DNA of 64,000 nucleotides from Massilia sp. 9096 (GCF_000745265.1 NZ_JQNN01000001.1:3472001-3536000), one strand, 5' to 3'; shown: positions 46,060 through 55,513, counted from the stretch's first letter. The notes: generated by a model not told the origin, from the letters alone. Made by a program: numbers and translations.

Positions 46060-46986
46060 ATGAAGCAATATCGGACCACTCGAGACATGCTGGCGGCCGC
46101 TGCGCTGCTGGCGCTGGGTTTGCACGCGGCGATTGGCGCGGAACTGCCGCCCAAACCCGGCGTCGGTGACCTGATCAAGACCTCCAAGGCCGAGGACTGG
46201 CGCCCGCTCGACCCGGACAACACCCTGTACATGGAACTCCCCGGCGGGCGCGTGGTGATCGAACTGGCGCCTGCCTTCGCGCCCAACCATGTGAAAAACA
46301 TCAAGGCGCTGGTGCGCTCGCACTATTTCGATGGCCTGGCCGTGCTGCGCGTGCAGGACAATTTCGTGGTCCAGTGGGGCGACCCGAACGACGACGACAA
46401 GGACAAGGCGCGCCCGGTCAAAGGCGCCCAAAAGACGCTCAAGGCCGAGTTCACCGCGCCAGCCAGCCGCATCGCCCGCTTCGCGCCGATGCCTGAGCTG
46501 GATGGCTACGCGCCCCAGGTCGGCCATGCCGATGGCTTCCCGGTCGGGCGCGACCCGAAAAGCGGCCAGGCCTGGCTGACGCATTGCTACGGCATGGTCG
46601 GCGTGGGCCGCGACAACGACGCCGACAGCGGCGGCGGCACCGCCCTGTACGCCGCGATCGGCCCGGCGCGCCACCTGGACCGCAACATGACCGTGGTCGG
46701 GCGCGTGGTGGCCGGCATGCCGCTGCTGGCCAGCCTGCCGCGCGGCCCGGCGCCGATGGGCTTTTACGACAAGCCGGAGCTGAACGTGCCGATCACCACC
46801 GTCAAGGTCGCCGCCGATGTGCCGGAAGGCCAGCGCAGCCATCTGGAAGTGATGCGCACCGAACGCCCGATCTATCAGGCCATCGTCGAGGCCCAGCGCA
46901 ACCGCGGCGGGCCGTTCACCAAGTTCTCGGCGGGATATGTGGACGTGTGCGCGACGCAGATTCCGGTGCGGGAGCAAACCCCTTGA
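46060..46986 (+). CDS. periplasmic cyclophilin-type peptidyl-prolyl isomerase
   Basis: Secreted PPIase of 308 aa. Signal peptide ([17 protein letters not shown]) is followed by the cyclophilin fold: [50 protein letters not shown], and the C-terminal [19 protein letters not shown]. It is longer than the single-domain periplasmic PPIases (about 190 aa). Start at 46060 has GGGAG close upstream. Client proteins unknown. Confidence 0.88.
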   Translation: MKQYRTTRDMLAAAALLALGLHAAIGAELPPKPGVGDLIKTSKAEDWRPLDPDNTLYMELPGGRVVIELAPAFAPNHVKNIKALVRSHYFDGLAVLRVQDNFVVQWGDPNDDDKDKARPVKGAQKTLKAEFTAPASRIARFAPMPELDGYAPQVGHADGFPVGRDPKSGQAWLTHCYGMVGVGRDNDADSGGGTALYAAIGPARHLDRNMTVVGRVVAGMPLLASLPRGPAPMGFYDKPELNVPITTVKVAADVPEGQRSHLEVMRTERPIYQAIVEAQRNRGGPFTKFSAGYVDVCATQIPVREQTP

Positions 46987-47164
46987 ACGGCGCCAACGCG
47001 ACTGTCAGCATCGTTCCTCGACCCGGCATGCGCTCACGGTTTTTCGGCCATTGACGCCGAGTGCGGTTGGCGGGGCCGGCTGCGTCCGGGCATGCCCGCC
47101 GCCACCGACAGCCGGCATCGCATGATTTCCATGATAGTTGCATAAAAGCTATCTTTTTCTTTTA

Positions 47165-47180
47165 GTAAATATATATTTAC
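47165..47180. promoter_or_regulatory. 16-bp perfect palindrome before the PEP-CTERM gene
   Basis: GTAAATATATATTTAC is fully self-complementary, in an AT-rich stretch that ends 22 bases before the start codon. It may be an operator or simply part of an AT-rich promoter. No regulator gene is adjacent. Confidence 0.35.
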
Positions 47181-47202
47181 AAGCTCACTAGGAAAGGAAA
47201 TC

Positions 47203-47835
47203 ATGAACTTCAGAATAATCAAAGCGGCCCTCCTGGCCGCAGTCCTTGCGACGGGATTCCAAAACGCGCATGCGTCCACCATCACCTTCGACGCGTTCGC
47301 GCCCAGCGAAACGAATTTCATGACCGCCGGGGCGACCTTCTCGACGGACGGGTATCGCTTCAATGTCACGGACGGCCTCGCCTGGTTCCTGAACAGGCCG
47401 CCGCAGTCCGGTTCGGCCACGAACGGGACGACCAGCCTGGACCTGGGCGGCATCGTCAGCATCACCAGTCTTGCAAACAAACCGTTCTCGATCACCAGCG
47501 TCGACCTGGCCACCGTGCTGGCACTGGAAACGAGTACCGTCAAATTCACCGGCACGGATGTCAACGGTGTCAAGACAACGCAGACGTACTCGATCACTGG
47601 CGCAAACAACGCCCATCCCTTCGACCTGATCACCACGCCGCTCGCCGGTTTCAACGACCTTGCTTCGTTCGACATGGAGCTCGTATATAGCATGGACGCG
47701 GCGACGTATTTCAGCCTGGTCGACAATATCGTGATCGACGACGCGACGGCGGCGGTACCGGAGCCATCGACCTGTGCGATGCTGGGCCTGGGCCTGGCAA
47801 TGCTTGCGGGACTGGGACGCCGCAAGCTGCGCTGA
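47203..47835 (+). CDS. PEP-CTERM sorting domain protein
   Basis: Exported protein of 210 aa with an N-terminal signal peptide (ALLAAVLATGFQNAHA) and the C-terminal PEP-CTERM tripartite tail: VPEPSTCAMLGLGLAMLAGLGRRKLR, i.e. a PEP motif, a membrane helix and basic residues. It is processed by EpsH/XrtA exosortase, which is not in the window, and usually belongs to exopolysaccharide-associated extracellular proteins. The middle is a beta-rich region (TFDAFAPSETNF, YSITGANNAHPFD). AGGAAAGG is a strong ribosome binding site. Single gene. Confidence 0.93.
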   Translation: MNFRIIKAALLAAVLATGFQNAHASTITFDAFAPSETNFMTAGATFSTDGYRFNVTDGLAWFLNRPPQSGSATNGTTSLDLGGIVSITSLANKPFSITSVDLATVLALETSTVKFTGTDVNGVKTTQTYSITGANNAHPFDLITTPLAGFNDLASFDMELVYSMDAATYFSLVDNIVIDDATAAVPEPSTCAMLGLGLAMLAGLGRRKLR

Positions 47836-47920
47836 GACGGCGCCCGCCGAAGCCGCTCGTGCTTTTCGGGCTGGACGACCGAGACGGGGATCGCACTGTC
47901 TGCAAAATTGGACAGCCCCG

Positions 47921-47948
47921 TTTCACCCCGCGGCAGCCGGGCTATAAT
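47921..47948 (+). promoter_or_regulatory. mutL promoter, probably giving a leaderless mRNA
   Basis: TTTCAC (47921-47926), 16-bp spacer, perfect TATAAT (47943-47948). The mutL ATG begins 6 bases after the -10, so transcription would start at or next to the ATG. No Shine-Dalgarno sequence precedes the ATG. Confidence 0.6.
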
Positions 47949-47954
47949 CGCTGT

Positions 47955-49982
47955 ATGAACGCACAGGTCCCCACCCGCCGCCCCATCCAGCAACTCCCCG
48001 ACCAGCTCATCTCCCAGATCGCCGCCGGCGAGGTGGTCGAGCGGCCGGCGGCCGTGATCAAGGAATTGCTGGAAAACGCGCTCGACGCCGGCGCCACCCA
48101 GGTCACGATCCGGCTCGAAGAAGGCGGCGTCAAGCGCATCGCCATCACCGACAACGGCAAGGGCATTCCGCCCGATGAGCTGCCGCTGGCGCTGGCGCGC
48201 CACGCGACCTCCAAGATCGCCTCGCTGACCGACCTCGAGAACGTCAACACGCTCGGTTTTCGCGGCGAGGCGCTGGCCTCGATCGCCTCGGTGGCGGCGG
48301 TGACGATCACCTCGCGCACGGCCGACGCGGCGCATGCCTGGGAGATCGTCGGGTCGCACCAGGGCACGGTGTCGCCGTCCTCGGGCGCGCACGGCACCAC
48401 GATCGACGTGCAGGACCTGTATTTCAATACGCCGGCGCGGCGCAAGTTCCTGAAGTCCGAGCAGACCGAATACGGTCACTGCGCCGAGGTCGTGCGCCGC
48501 ATCGCGCTGGCGCGCCCCGACGTCTCGTTCAGCCTGTCGCACAACGGCCGCACGGTCGACCACTGGAACACCAGCGAGGCGGCCAAGCGCAGCGCCCAGA
48601 TCCTCGGCAACGACTTCGCCGAGGCGCGCCTGCCGCTCGACGAATCCGCCGGCCCGCTGCGCCTGCACGGCTACGTCGGCCTGCCGACCGCATCGAAAGC
48701 GCGCGCCGACGGCCAGTTCTTTTATGTGAACGGCCGCTTCGTGCGCGACAAGCTGCTGGTCCACGCCGTGAAAGCCGCCTACGAGGACGTGCTGCACGGC
48801 GACCGCTTCCCGGCCTACGTGCTGGCGCTCGAGCTCGACCCGGCCATGGTCGACGTCAACGTGCACCCGTCCAAGATCGAGGTGCGCTTCCGCGACAGCC
48901 GCGCGGTGCACCAGTTCGTGTTCCACGCGGTCTCGCGCGCGCTCGCGCAAACGTCCGCGACCGCGCACGGCAGCGCGCCGGCGCCGGTCAGCGCGGCCGA
49001 AATCGTACCATCCGCGCCGTCGTCGACCTCGGGCGCCTCCTGGGGCGGCGGCTTCGGGCGCGACAGCGGCATGGGCGGTGGAGGCGGTTTCGGCAGCGCC
49101 GCGCCGCGCCGTCCGCACGAGCAGACTTCGTTCGGCTCGGCGCTGTCGGGCCATGGCGGAGCGTCGTCGACCAGCTTTTCGCCCTCGCCCTTCCCGGCCG
49201 GCAGCCGCTGGGATGCGCCCAACGGCGGCGGCGTGGCGCAGCGCACCGACAGCTACGGCGCGCTATTCGGCGGCGCCAAGCCTGCCGGCGCGGAGGCGTC
49301 GGGCGAGTCGCCCGCGCGCGTGGCCGAATCGTCGTTCTCGATGCCGCTGCCGCCCACCACGCAGCCTTCCTCCGACGACGACTTCCCGCTCGGCTTCGCG
49401 CTGGCCCAGCTGCACGGCATCTACATCCTGGCGCAGAACCGCAAGGGCCTGGTGCTGGTCGACATGCACGCGGCGCACGAGCGCATCCTGTACGAGCAGA
49501 TCAAGAATGCGCTCGACGCCCAGGCCGTCGAGGGCGGCGAGCAGATGCAGGTGCAGCAGCTGCTGATCCCGGTGACGTTCTACGCCGACGCGGTCGAAGT
49601 CGGCACCGTGCAGGAGCACCAGGACACGCTCAAGACGCTCGGCTTCGACATCGCCGCGTTGTCGCCGACGACGATCGCCGTGCGCGCGATTCCCGCGCTG
49701 TTGAAAAACGCCGATGCCCAGACGCTGGCGCGCGACGTGCTGCGCGACGTGCGCGAATTCGGTGGCTCGCGCGTGCTGATCGAGCGCCGCAACGAACTGC
49801 TCGGCACCCTCGCCTGCCACACGGCCGTGCGCGCCAACCGCATCCTCGCCGCGCCCGAAATGAACGCCCTGCTGCGCCAGATGGAAGCCACCGAACGCGC
49901 CGACCAGTGCAATCACGGGCGGCCGACCTGGGTGCAGCTCGAAATCTCCGCCTTGGATAAACTTTTCCTGCGCGGACAGTAA
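47955..49982 (+). CDS. mutL: DNA mismatch repair protein MutL
   Basis: Couples MutS mismatch recognition to strand removal, 675 aa. GHKL ATPase domain ([41 protein letters not shown]) and transducer, then a Gly/Ser/Pro-rich linker (about 340-480) and a C-terminal dimerisation domain. That domain retains the endonuclease metal site [13 protein letters not shown] (DMHA-x2-E-x4-E), [10 protein letters not shown] and CNHGRPTW, so it is a nicking MutL, unlike E. coli MutL that needs MutH. Likely co-transcribed with miaA, 7 bases downstream. Confidence 0.97.
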   Translation: MNAQVPTRRPIQQLPDQLISQIAAGEVVERPAAVIKELLENALDAGATQVTIRLEEGGVKRIAITDNGKGIPPDELPLALARHATSKIASLTDLENVNTLGFRGEALASIASVAAVTITSRTADAAHAWEIVGSHQGTVSPSSGAHGTTIDVQDLYFNTPARRKFLKSEQTEYGHCAEVVRRIALARPDVSFSLSHNGRTVDHWNTSEAAKRSAQILGNDFAEARLPLDESAGPLRLHGYVGLPTASKARADGQFFYVNGRFVRDKLLVHAVKAAYEDVLHGDRFPAYVLALELDPAMVDVNVHPSKIEVRFRDSRAVHQFVFHAVSRALAQTSATAHGSAPAPVSAAEIVPSAPSSTSGASWGGGFGRDSGMGGGGGFGSAAPRRPHEQTSFGSALSGHGGASSTSFSPSPFPAGSRWDAPNGGGVAQRTDSYGALFGGAKPAGAEASGESPARVAESSFSMPLPPTTQPSSDDDFPLGFALAQLHGIYILAQNRKGLVLVDMHAAHERILYEQIKNALDAQAVEGGEQMQVQQLLIPVTFYADAVEVGTVQEHQDTLKTLGFDIAALSPTTIAVRAIPALLKNADAQTLARDVLRDVREFGGSRVLIERRNELLGTLACHTAVRANRILAAPEMNALLRQMEATERADQCNHGRPTWVQLEISALDKLFLRGQ

Positions 49983-49989
49983 TCAAAAT

Positions 49990-50967
49990 ATGAATTCGCA
50001 ACACAAACCGATGGCCGTGGCCATCATGGGCCCGACCGCGTCCGGCAAGACCGCCGCCGCCCTGGCGATCGCCCAGGCGATGCCGGTCGAGATCATCTCG
50101 GTCGACTCGGCCCTGGTCTACCGCGAGATGGACATCGGCACCGCCAAGCCGACCGCCGAAGAGCTGGCGGCCGTGCCGCACCACCTGATCGACATCATCG
50201 ACCCGCTCGACGCGTATTCGGTGATGCAGTTCCGCGAGGACGCGATCCGACTGGTCGCCGAGATCGCGGCGCGCGGCAAGCTGGCGCTGCTGGTCGGCGG
50301 CACGATGATGTATTTCAAGGGGCTGGTCGACGGCCTGGACGATTTGCCGACCGCGGATGCGGGCGTGCGCGCCGCGATCGAAGAAGAAGCCGCACGCATC
50401 GGCTGGCCCGGCATGCACGCCAAGCTGCGCACGCTCGACCCCGCCACAGCCGACCGGCTGGCGCCGAACGACGCCCAGCGCATCAACCGCGCGCTGGAAA
50501 TCATCGCGCTGTCGGGCAAGCCGATGTCGGAGCTGCTGGCCAAGCGCGACAAACCCGTGCTGCCGTTCGAACTGGTCTCGTTCGCATTGGAACCGTCGGA
50601 TCGCGCCGTGCTGCATGCGCGCATCGCCCAGCGTTTCGATGCGATGCTGGGCCAGAGCGACGAGATCGGCATCGTCGCCGAGGTCGCGCGCCTGCGCGCA
50701 CGTGGAGACCTGTCGCCGAATTTGCCGTCGATGCGCTGCGTCGGCTACCGCCAGTCGTGGGAATACCTGGATGGCGCGATCGACCGCAAGGCGCTGCGCG
50801 AGACCGGCATCGCGGCGACGCGCCAGCTGGCCAAGCGCCAGCTGACCTGGCTGCGTTCGATGCCGGAGCGCATCGTCATCGATTGCCTGGGACAGGACCC
50901 GGCCGGGCAGATGCTGGCGCACTTGCAGAGTTTGCAAGCACTGGACAAACCGATCCACTGCGGGTAG
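49990..50967 (+). CDS. miaA: tRNA dimethylallyltransferase MiaA
   Basis: Adds a dimethylallyl group to A37 of UNN-decoding tRNAs, 325 aa. Walker [14 protein letters not shown], the [17 protein letters not shown] block, and [19 protein letters not shown] plus the C-terminal [12 protein letters not shown] are all typical. It follows mutL by 7 bases, so it is in the same transcript. Two tRNA-Met genes with their own promoter lie immediately downstream. Confidence 0.96.
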   Translation: MNSQHKPMAVAIMGPTASGKTAAALAIAQAMPVEIISVDSALVYREMDIGTAKPTAEELAAVPHHLIDIIDPLDAYSVMQFREDAIRLVAEIAARGKLALLVGGTMMYFKGLVDGLDDLPTADAGVRAAIEEEAARIGWPGMHAKLRTLDPATADRLAPNDAQRINRALEIIALSGKPMSELLAKRDKPVLPFELVSFALEPSDRAVLHARIAQRFDAMLGQSDEIGIVAEVARLRARGDLSPNLPSMRCVGYRQSWEYLDGAIDRKALRETGIAATRQLAKRQLTWLRSMPERIVIDCLGQDPAGQMLAHLQSLQALDKPIHCG

Positions 50968-50969
50968 CC

Positions 50970-50998
50970 TTGACACCTCGGAGATCGGACGGCATAAT
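50970..50998 (+). promoter_or_regulatory. strong sigma-70 promoter of the tRNA-Met genes
   Basis: TTGACA (50970-50975), 17-bp spacer, CATAAT (50993-50998). A consensus -35 with optimal spacing, 12 bases before the first tRNA base and directly after the miaA stop. Confidence 0.75.
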
Positions 50999-51010
50999 GC
51001 TTCCCGTTCT

Positions 51011-51087
51011 GGTGATATAGCTCAGTTGGTTAGAGCATAGCATTCATAATGCTAGGGTCGGTGGTTCAAGTCCACCTATCACCACCA
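51011..51087 (+). tRNA. tRNA-Met(CAT), copy 1
   Basis: GGTGATA acceptor pairing TATCACC, D stem GCTC/GAGC, anticodon stem TAGCA/TGCTA around TTCATAA, 5-base variable loop, T stem GGTGG/CCACC, A73 and encoded CCA. Short acceptor T/A pairs and the standard D loop AGTTGGTTA fit elongator tRNA-Met. Confidence 0.95.
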
Positions 51088-51100
51088 AGATTCAAGCGAG

Positions 51101-51135
51101 ATGGCTTGGCTCCCACAGCTAAGCCATTTTGTTTT
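51101..51135 (+). terminator. terminator between the two tRNA-Met genes
   Basis: ATGGCTT/AAGCCAT arms (51101-51107, 51121-51127) with inner GCT/AGC pairs, followed by TTTTGTTTT. The second tRNA then has no obvious promoter of its own, so read-through is likely. Confidence 0.7.
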
Positions 51136-51150
51136 CGACGCTCACGTGTC

Positions 51151-51227
51151 GGTGATATAGCTCAGTTGGTTAGAGCATAGCATTCATAATGCTAGGGTCG
51201 GTGGTTCAAGTCCACCTATCACCACCA
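51151..51227 (+). tRNA. tRNA-Met(CAT), copy 2
   Basis: Base-for-base identical to copy 1 over all 77 positions, 63 bases downstream of it. A recent tandem duplication or concerted evolution. Confidence 0.95.
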
Positions 51228-51235
51228 GATATACC

Positions 51236-51267
51236 AGACGGCCTGACCATTGCGTGTCAGGCCGTCT
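51236..51267 (+). terminator. terminator after the tRNA-Met pair
   Basis: AGACGGCCTGAC (51236-51247) and GTCAGGCCGTCT (51256-51267), a perfect 12-bp stem, followed by GCGTTTA. It separates the tRNAs from the convergent SDR gene. Confidence 0.7.
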
Positions 51268-51285
51268 GCGTTTACCGGCGCTCAA

Positions 51286-52191
51286 TTAGCCTCCCCGATC
51301 TCGGGCCGATGCCGGCACGGCGCCGGCGCGCGCGATCAACGCCTCGGAGCCGCGCATGAAGCGGGCGATGTAATCGCGCGTCAGCGCCTCGGATGGCATG
51401 ATCGCATGTCCCTTGCGATCGAACATCGCACCGCTGTGCCTTTCGATATCCGGGCTGGACAGCAAGGGCAGGATGCGGCGGGCGTAGGTCTCTGCGGTCG
51501 GCGTGAACAGGCCGATCAGCGTTTCGGCGACGGCCGACTTCAGGCTGCCCTTGCCGAACAGGTTGTCCCGGATATTCGTCTTGACCAGTCCGGGATTGAG
51601 CCCGAAAAACCCGAGCCCCGGGTAACGCCGCGCGAAGTCGAGCACCAGCGCCTCGTTGCCGGCCACCGTATTCATATGCACCGACATCGCCTTGTAAGCG
51701 CGTTCCGCATTCAGGTCGTCGATGGCGCCGATCGCGTTGGTGCCGGGGTAGCCCATGACGAAGACGCGCGGCTTCGCGGCTGCCTTACCGCGCCGCGCCC
51801 CCAAGACCGGCGCGATCGCGTCGAGGATGACCAGGCGGCTCAGGTAGCTGATCGCCATGTCGCGCTCGATGCCCTCGTCGGTTTCCTCGCGTTGTGGAGC
51901 CGCGATGATGCCGTTCGTGAAGATCAGAAAGTCGAGCGATTCTGCCTGCAGGTAAGGAGCGATGCGCCGGGCTTCGCGCATCAGGCTGAGGTCGGCTTTT
52001 ACGAATTCGACACCGGCGAGCCCTTCGTCCCGAAAAGTCTGCCCCACCACCACGACCTGGGCGCCAAACACAGCCAGCTGGCGGCTCAGTGCGCGGCCGA
52101 TACCGCCCGTTCCGCCGACGATTGCGGCCTTTTTTCCCTTGAATGCGCCCGGCGCGGCCAGATGCCAAGTCAACTCTGTATTGCGTTTCAT
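51286..52191 (-). CDS. short-chain dehydrogenase/reductase-like protein
   Basis: SDR fold protein of 301 aa. The cofactor motif AAIVGGTGGIGRALSRQL (about 25-40) is the NAD(P)-binding TGxxxGIG. At the usual catalytic YxxxK position the sequence reads AYKAMSVHMNTVAGNE, so the Lys is not at +4 and may be replaced by the shifted Lys or His. The closing DRKGH suggests an atypical SDR branch. Substrate unknown. Start at 52191 has GGAGGCG directly upstream. Divergent from the LysR gene at 52290 and probably under its control. Confidence 0.85.
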   Translation of the reverse strand: MKRNTELTWHLAAPGAFKGKKAAIVGGTGGIGRALSRQLAVFGAQVVVVGQTFRDEGLAGVEFVKADLSLMREARRIAPYLQAESLDFLIFTNGIIAAPQREETDEGIERDMAISYLSRLVILDAIAPVLGARRGKAAAKPRVFVMGYPGTNAIGAIDDLNAERAYKAMSVHMNTVAGNEALVLDFARRYPGLGFFGLNPGLVKTNIRDNLFGKGSLKSAVAETLIGLFTPTAETYARRILPLLSSPDIERHSGAMFDRKGHAIMPSEALTRDYIARFMRGSEALIARAGAVPASARDRGG

Positions 52192-52214
52192 ATCGCCTCC
52201 CGTGTCATTCCATT

Positions 52215-52231
52215 GCAGTATGATGGACTGC
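52215..52231. promoter_or_regulatory. possible LysR operator
   Basis: GCAGT-N7-ACTGC is a 17-bp dyad in the 98-bp gap between the divergent SDR and LysR starts. Spacing differs from the usual T-N11-A, so weak support. Confidence 0.3.
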
Positions 52232-52289
52232 TTATGCGGTGGGATAAAGCCTGTTATTTGAAGAACACTGATGCAAAAATGGAGCAATC

Positions 52290-53189
52290 ATGGAGTTGCT
52301 GAAGGATATGGCTCTATTTGTCGAGGTCGTCAAAGCCAAGGGCTTTCGCGCCGCCGCGCAGGTATTGAACATGCCGAACTCGACGGTTTCGCGACGCATC
52401 GGCGCGCTCGAGAAAGCGATCGGCCTGCGGCTGCTACAGCGCACGACACGTAAAGTCGAGCTGACTGAAGCGGGACAGATTTACTTCGAGCGCTGCAAGC
52501 GGATCGTCGACGAAGCCAGAATCGCCCATGAAGAACTCGACGGCATGCTGGCCCAGCCCAGCGGCGTGTTACGGGCGTCGCTGCCGGTCGATTTCGCAGC
52601 CACCTACATGGCATCGCTTATCGCCGAATTCGCCGCGCGCTATCCCGACCTCATCTTCGACTTCGATCTCACGCCGCGCCAGGTCAATCTGGCCAGCGAA
52701 CCGTTCGACGTGGCCATCAGGATCGGAGAACCGCAGCAGCCGCACCTCATCGCACGCCGCCTGGCATCGTGGCCACCGTGCCTGTACGCTTCGCCCGCTT
52801 ATTTGCTGCGCCATGGCGAGCCGGCCGCGCCGGACGGCCTGGCCGGGCACCAGTGCCTGAGCATGCCCGGCAACGGGAGCTGGACCCTGGACGATGGCGT
52901 GACAACGGTACAGGTCGCGGTGGGAAGCCGCTTCACCATCAATAACGCGGGATTGATACGGCGTTTGGCCACATTGGATCAGGGCATCGTCATGATGCCG
53001 CACGCAATCGTCGCGGACGACCTGGCTGCGGGACGGCTGCGCCGCATACTGACCCATTGGCATGGCAAACCGGTGCCGATCTATGCCGTCACCGAGACCC
53101 GGCTACTGCCCGCGAAAACCCAGCGCTTCATCGAGTTCGTGCGCGAGCGCTTGAGCGACGGTCCCTGGTTCGCCGAGCCCGGCGAATGA
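52290..53189 (+). CDS. LysR-family transcriptional regulator
   Basis: Regulator of 299 aa. HTH at about 5-65 (DMALFVEVVKAKGFRAAAQVLNMPNSTVSRRIGALE), then the two-lobed effector domain of the TyrR/AaeR-like subgroup (DFAATYMASLIAEFAARYPDLIFDFDLTPRQV). It is divergent from the SDR gene, 98 bases between starts, and is expected to control it. Effector unknown. GGAG 6 bases before the ATG. Confidence 0.92.
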   Translation: MELLKDMALFVEVVKAKGFRAAAQVLNMPNSTVSRRIGALEKAIGLRLLQRTTRKVELTEAGQIYFERCKRIVDEARIAHEELDGMLAQPSGVLRASLPVDFAATYMASLIAEFAARYPDLIFDFDLTPRQVNLASEPFDVAIRIGEPQQPHLIARRLASWPPCLYASPAYLLRHGEPAAPDGLAGHQCLSMPGNGSWTLDDGVTTVQVAVGSRFTINNAGLIRRLATLDQGIVMMPHAIVADDLAAGRLRRILTHWHGKPVPIYAVTETRLLPAKTQRFIEFVRERLSDGPWFAEPGE

Positions 53190-53191
53190 GA

Positions 53192-53227
53192 CGTCAAGCC
53201 GCAGGCACGGGCGTCTGCGGCTTGACG
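53192..53227. terminator. hairpin between convergent LysR and M42 genes
   Basis: CGTCAAGCCGCAG (53192-53204) and its perfect complement (53215-53227), 13 bp with a 10-base loop, in the 48-bp gap between the two stops. No T-run. Confidence 0.65.
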
Positions 53228-53237
53228 CCACGACGAA

Positions 53238-54404
53238 TCAGCGCCCGTCCGGCGCGAAGTCGCGAATCCGCTTCACCTCGTTCGCATCCAGCTTCTTGAT
53301 CATCGAGACCACCAGGTCGACCATCTGATCGAAGTCCTGGCGATTCAGGATGCCGTTGAACGCATGCGTGTAGCGGATCGGCACCACCAGGTTCACGGTC
53401 GGCACGCCGCCGTTGCTCTTCTGGATCTCGGCCGAGTCGTCGCCGTAGCCCTGCACCAGGTCGGCCTGCAGCGGCAGCTTGCGCTCGGCCGCGGTCTGCT
53501 TCACGAACGCGACCATCTTGCGATTCGGGATGGTCGAGGTGTCGTACAGGAAGAAGCCGGGACCGGCGCCGAGCTTGGCTTGCGTCTCTTCCGGGCGGCC
53601 CGGGTAGACGTCGCCGGTGATGCCGCCTTCGATCGCGATGCCGATGTCCGGCTTGACCACGTCGGCCGCCGTGTGGGCGCCGCGCAGGCCGATCTCTTCC
53701 TGGGTCGTGATCACCCAGCTGATCTGGTTGGGGTGGCCTTCGCTGGCCAGGCGGCGCATCGCCTCGACCACCACGGCGCAGCCGACGCGGTCGTCCCAGC
53801 CTTTGCCCAGGTAGTTCTGGGTGCCGTTGAGCACCTCGAACGGCGCGTCCGGGACGATCGGATCGCCCGGTTCGATGCCGAGCGCGCGCACTTCGGCCTC
53901 GGTGCGGGCGCCGACGTCCAGGTACAGCATGTCGCGCGGGAAGACCTTGGTGCGTTCCTCGGCCGGCACGACGTGGATGTCGCGGATGCCGGTCACGGCT
54001 TTCACCGGTCCCTTCTTGCCGATGATGACCCAGCGCTTGTCGACCAGCGCCTGGTCGAGCCAGCCGCCCAGCATCTGCATGGTCAGCAGGCCGTTCGGCG
54101 TGATACGGCGGACCATGCCGCCCAGTTCGTCCATGTGGGCGTCGACCATGATGCGCGGGCCGCTCGTGCCCTGGGTCGCGATGATCGACCCCATGCCATC
54201 GTAGCGCAGCGACTGCGCCAGCGGCTTCATCATGTCGACCAGCACGGCGCGTACCGGTTCTTCGAAACCCGGCGGCCCGGCGGCGTCGGAGATTTTTTGC
54301 AGGGTTTCGATGGTGCGGTCTTGTGCGGGAGCTGCAGACACCAGGGCGCTGCAGGAAGCCGCCAACAGGGCGATGGCGGCGGAGATGCGACGAACGTTCG
54401 GCAC
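53238..54404 (-). CDS. secreted M42-family glutamyl/aminopeptidase
   Basis: Binuclear zinc peptidase with a signal peptide, 388 aa. Metal ligands are His in VDAHMDE, the bridging Asp in GKGWDDRVG, the Glu pair in TTQEEIGLRG, an acid in AIEGGITGDVYPG, and His in IRYTHAFNG; TQEE also supplies the catalytic Glu. Most M42 (TET) enzymes are cytosolic, so the signal peptide (VRRISAAIALLAASCSALVSA) is notable. The start is GTG 54404 (GGAAACCCAA upstream), as no ATG gives a comparable N-terminus. It is monocistronic and convergent with the LysR gene. Confidence 0.85.
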   Translation of the reverse strand: MPNVRRISAAIALLAASCSALVSAAPAQDRTIETLQKISDAAGPPGFEEPVRAVLVDMMKPLAQSLRYDGMGSIIATQGTSGPRIMVDAHMDELGGMVRRITPNGLLTMQMLGGWLDQALVDKRWVIIGKKGPVKAVTGIRDIHVVPAEERTKVFPRDMLYLDVGARTEAEVRALGIEPGDPIVPDAPFEVLNGTQNYLGKGWDDRVGCAVVVEAMRRLASEGHPNQISWVITTQEEIGLRGAHTAADVVKPDIGIAIEGGITGDVYPGRPEETQAKLGAGPGFFLYDTSTIPNRKMVAFVKQTAAERKLPLQADLVQGYGDDSAEIQKSNGGVPTVNLVVPIRYTHAFNGILNRQDFDQMVDLVVSMIKKLDANEVKRIRDFAPDGR

Positions 54405-54527
54405 TTGGGTTTCCGTGATGGTTGTGTTGGCGGCGCATCGTACGTACACCGTCGCGGGACGGCGTCGGCCTTTCCCGGTATCGTCCAGTATGCCAATATA
54501 TTTGCCGATTTCATACTGGAGCAGACC

Positions 54528-54863
54528 ATGACCGACACCACAGCAGAAGCCGCACGCCGCGAAGCCGCCGCGCGCCAGGCCATCAAGAACGGCTTCGACA
54601 TGGAGGACGAGGACTCGGGCGTCGCCATGTTCGTCGCCTTCCACCTCGAAGAACTCGACGCCGACTACTGGCAGCAGCATGTGAAGACCCCGCGCCCCCA
54701 TCCAGGCGATGTGCTCGATGCGCTGGTCCTGCGCGAGCACTGGGGCGGGCCCGACGACCTGGAACACTTCGACTTCACCCTGCCCGGCGAGGTCACCGAG
54801 TACGTCGTCAGCGTGCGCTTCGACGCGGCCGGCAAGGTCGCCGAGATCTCGATGGAAAGCTAA
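54528..54863 (+). CDS. DUF2004-like conserved protein, 111 aa
   Basis: Short acidic protein: a charged N-terminal helix (EAARREAAARQAIKNGFD), then MFVAFHLEELDADYWQQHV and DFTLPGEVTEYVVSVRFDAAGKVAEISMES, the latter resembling the DUF2004/DUF6985 beta-sheet ending. No function known. GGAG 8 bases before ATG 54528. Its stop overlaps the remains of a LysR gene on the other strand. Confidence 0.75.
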   Translation: MTDTTAEAARREAAARQAIKNGFDMEDEDSGVAMFVAFHLEELDADYWQQHVKTPRPHPGDVLDALVLREHWGGPDDLEHFDFTLPGEVTEYVVSVRFDAAGKVAEISMES

Positions 54864-55513
54864 GCCGGGTCAGCCGCCTGGCCGAAGTGTTCGGCCAAAA
54901 AATCGATGAACGCGCGCGCGCGCGGCCAGGTTGCGCCGGCTGAGGTAGTAGACGAACAGGTCGGCCGAGGGCAGCGCATGCTGCGGCAGCACGATCTTCA
55001 ACCTGCCGCTTTCGACGTACTTGGCCAGGTCCCATTCCGAGCGTACCAGGATGCCGTGGCCGTCCAGCGCCCAGCCGAGCACGATGTCGCCGTCGTTGCT
55101 CGACAGCGCGCCGCGCACCTTGACCACCTCGCCGTCCTCGAAGCGCCAGACGCCGTGTGCCTCGTCGTTCTGGCGGTGCACGATGCACTGGTGGCGCGCC
55201 AGGTCGTCCAGCGTTTCGGGCGCGCCGTGACGCTGCAGGTACAGCGGCGAGGCGCACAGGAAGCGCCGGTTGCTCATCACGCGCCGCGCCGCCAGCCGTT
55301 TAACGGGCAAAGCGCCGAAGCGGATCGCCAGGTCGAACCCGTTTTCGGCCAGGTCGACCGGGCGGTCGGCGACTTCCATCTGCACCTCGACCTGCGGGTA
55401 GCGCCTGGCGAACGCGGAGACGATCGGCGCGATGGTCGTGCCGGGGTCAGGTCGAGGGCACGCGCGGCCGCGGCCAGCGAGCCGTGACGCACGACCAGCA
55501 CGAAAAATTTCAT
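54860..55513 (-). pseudogene. LysR-family regulator, decayed
   Basis: At the 5' end MKFFVLVVRHGSLAAAARALDLTP is the start of a LysR helix-turn-helix. After this the rest of the DNA-binding domain and the linker are missing, and the frame shifts directly into the effector domain (IAPIVSAFARRYPQVEVQME onward to about 54930). Near the 3' end the frame shifts again inside a GCGCGCGC run (54922-54935): the original frame would end FIDFLAEHFGQAA. So one internal deletion of roughly 80 codons with frameshift plus one dinucleotide slippage. The shortened effector part remains open but has no DNA-binding domain. Confidence 0.8.
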
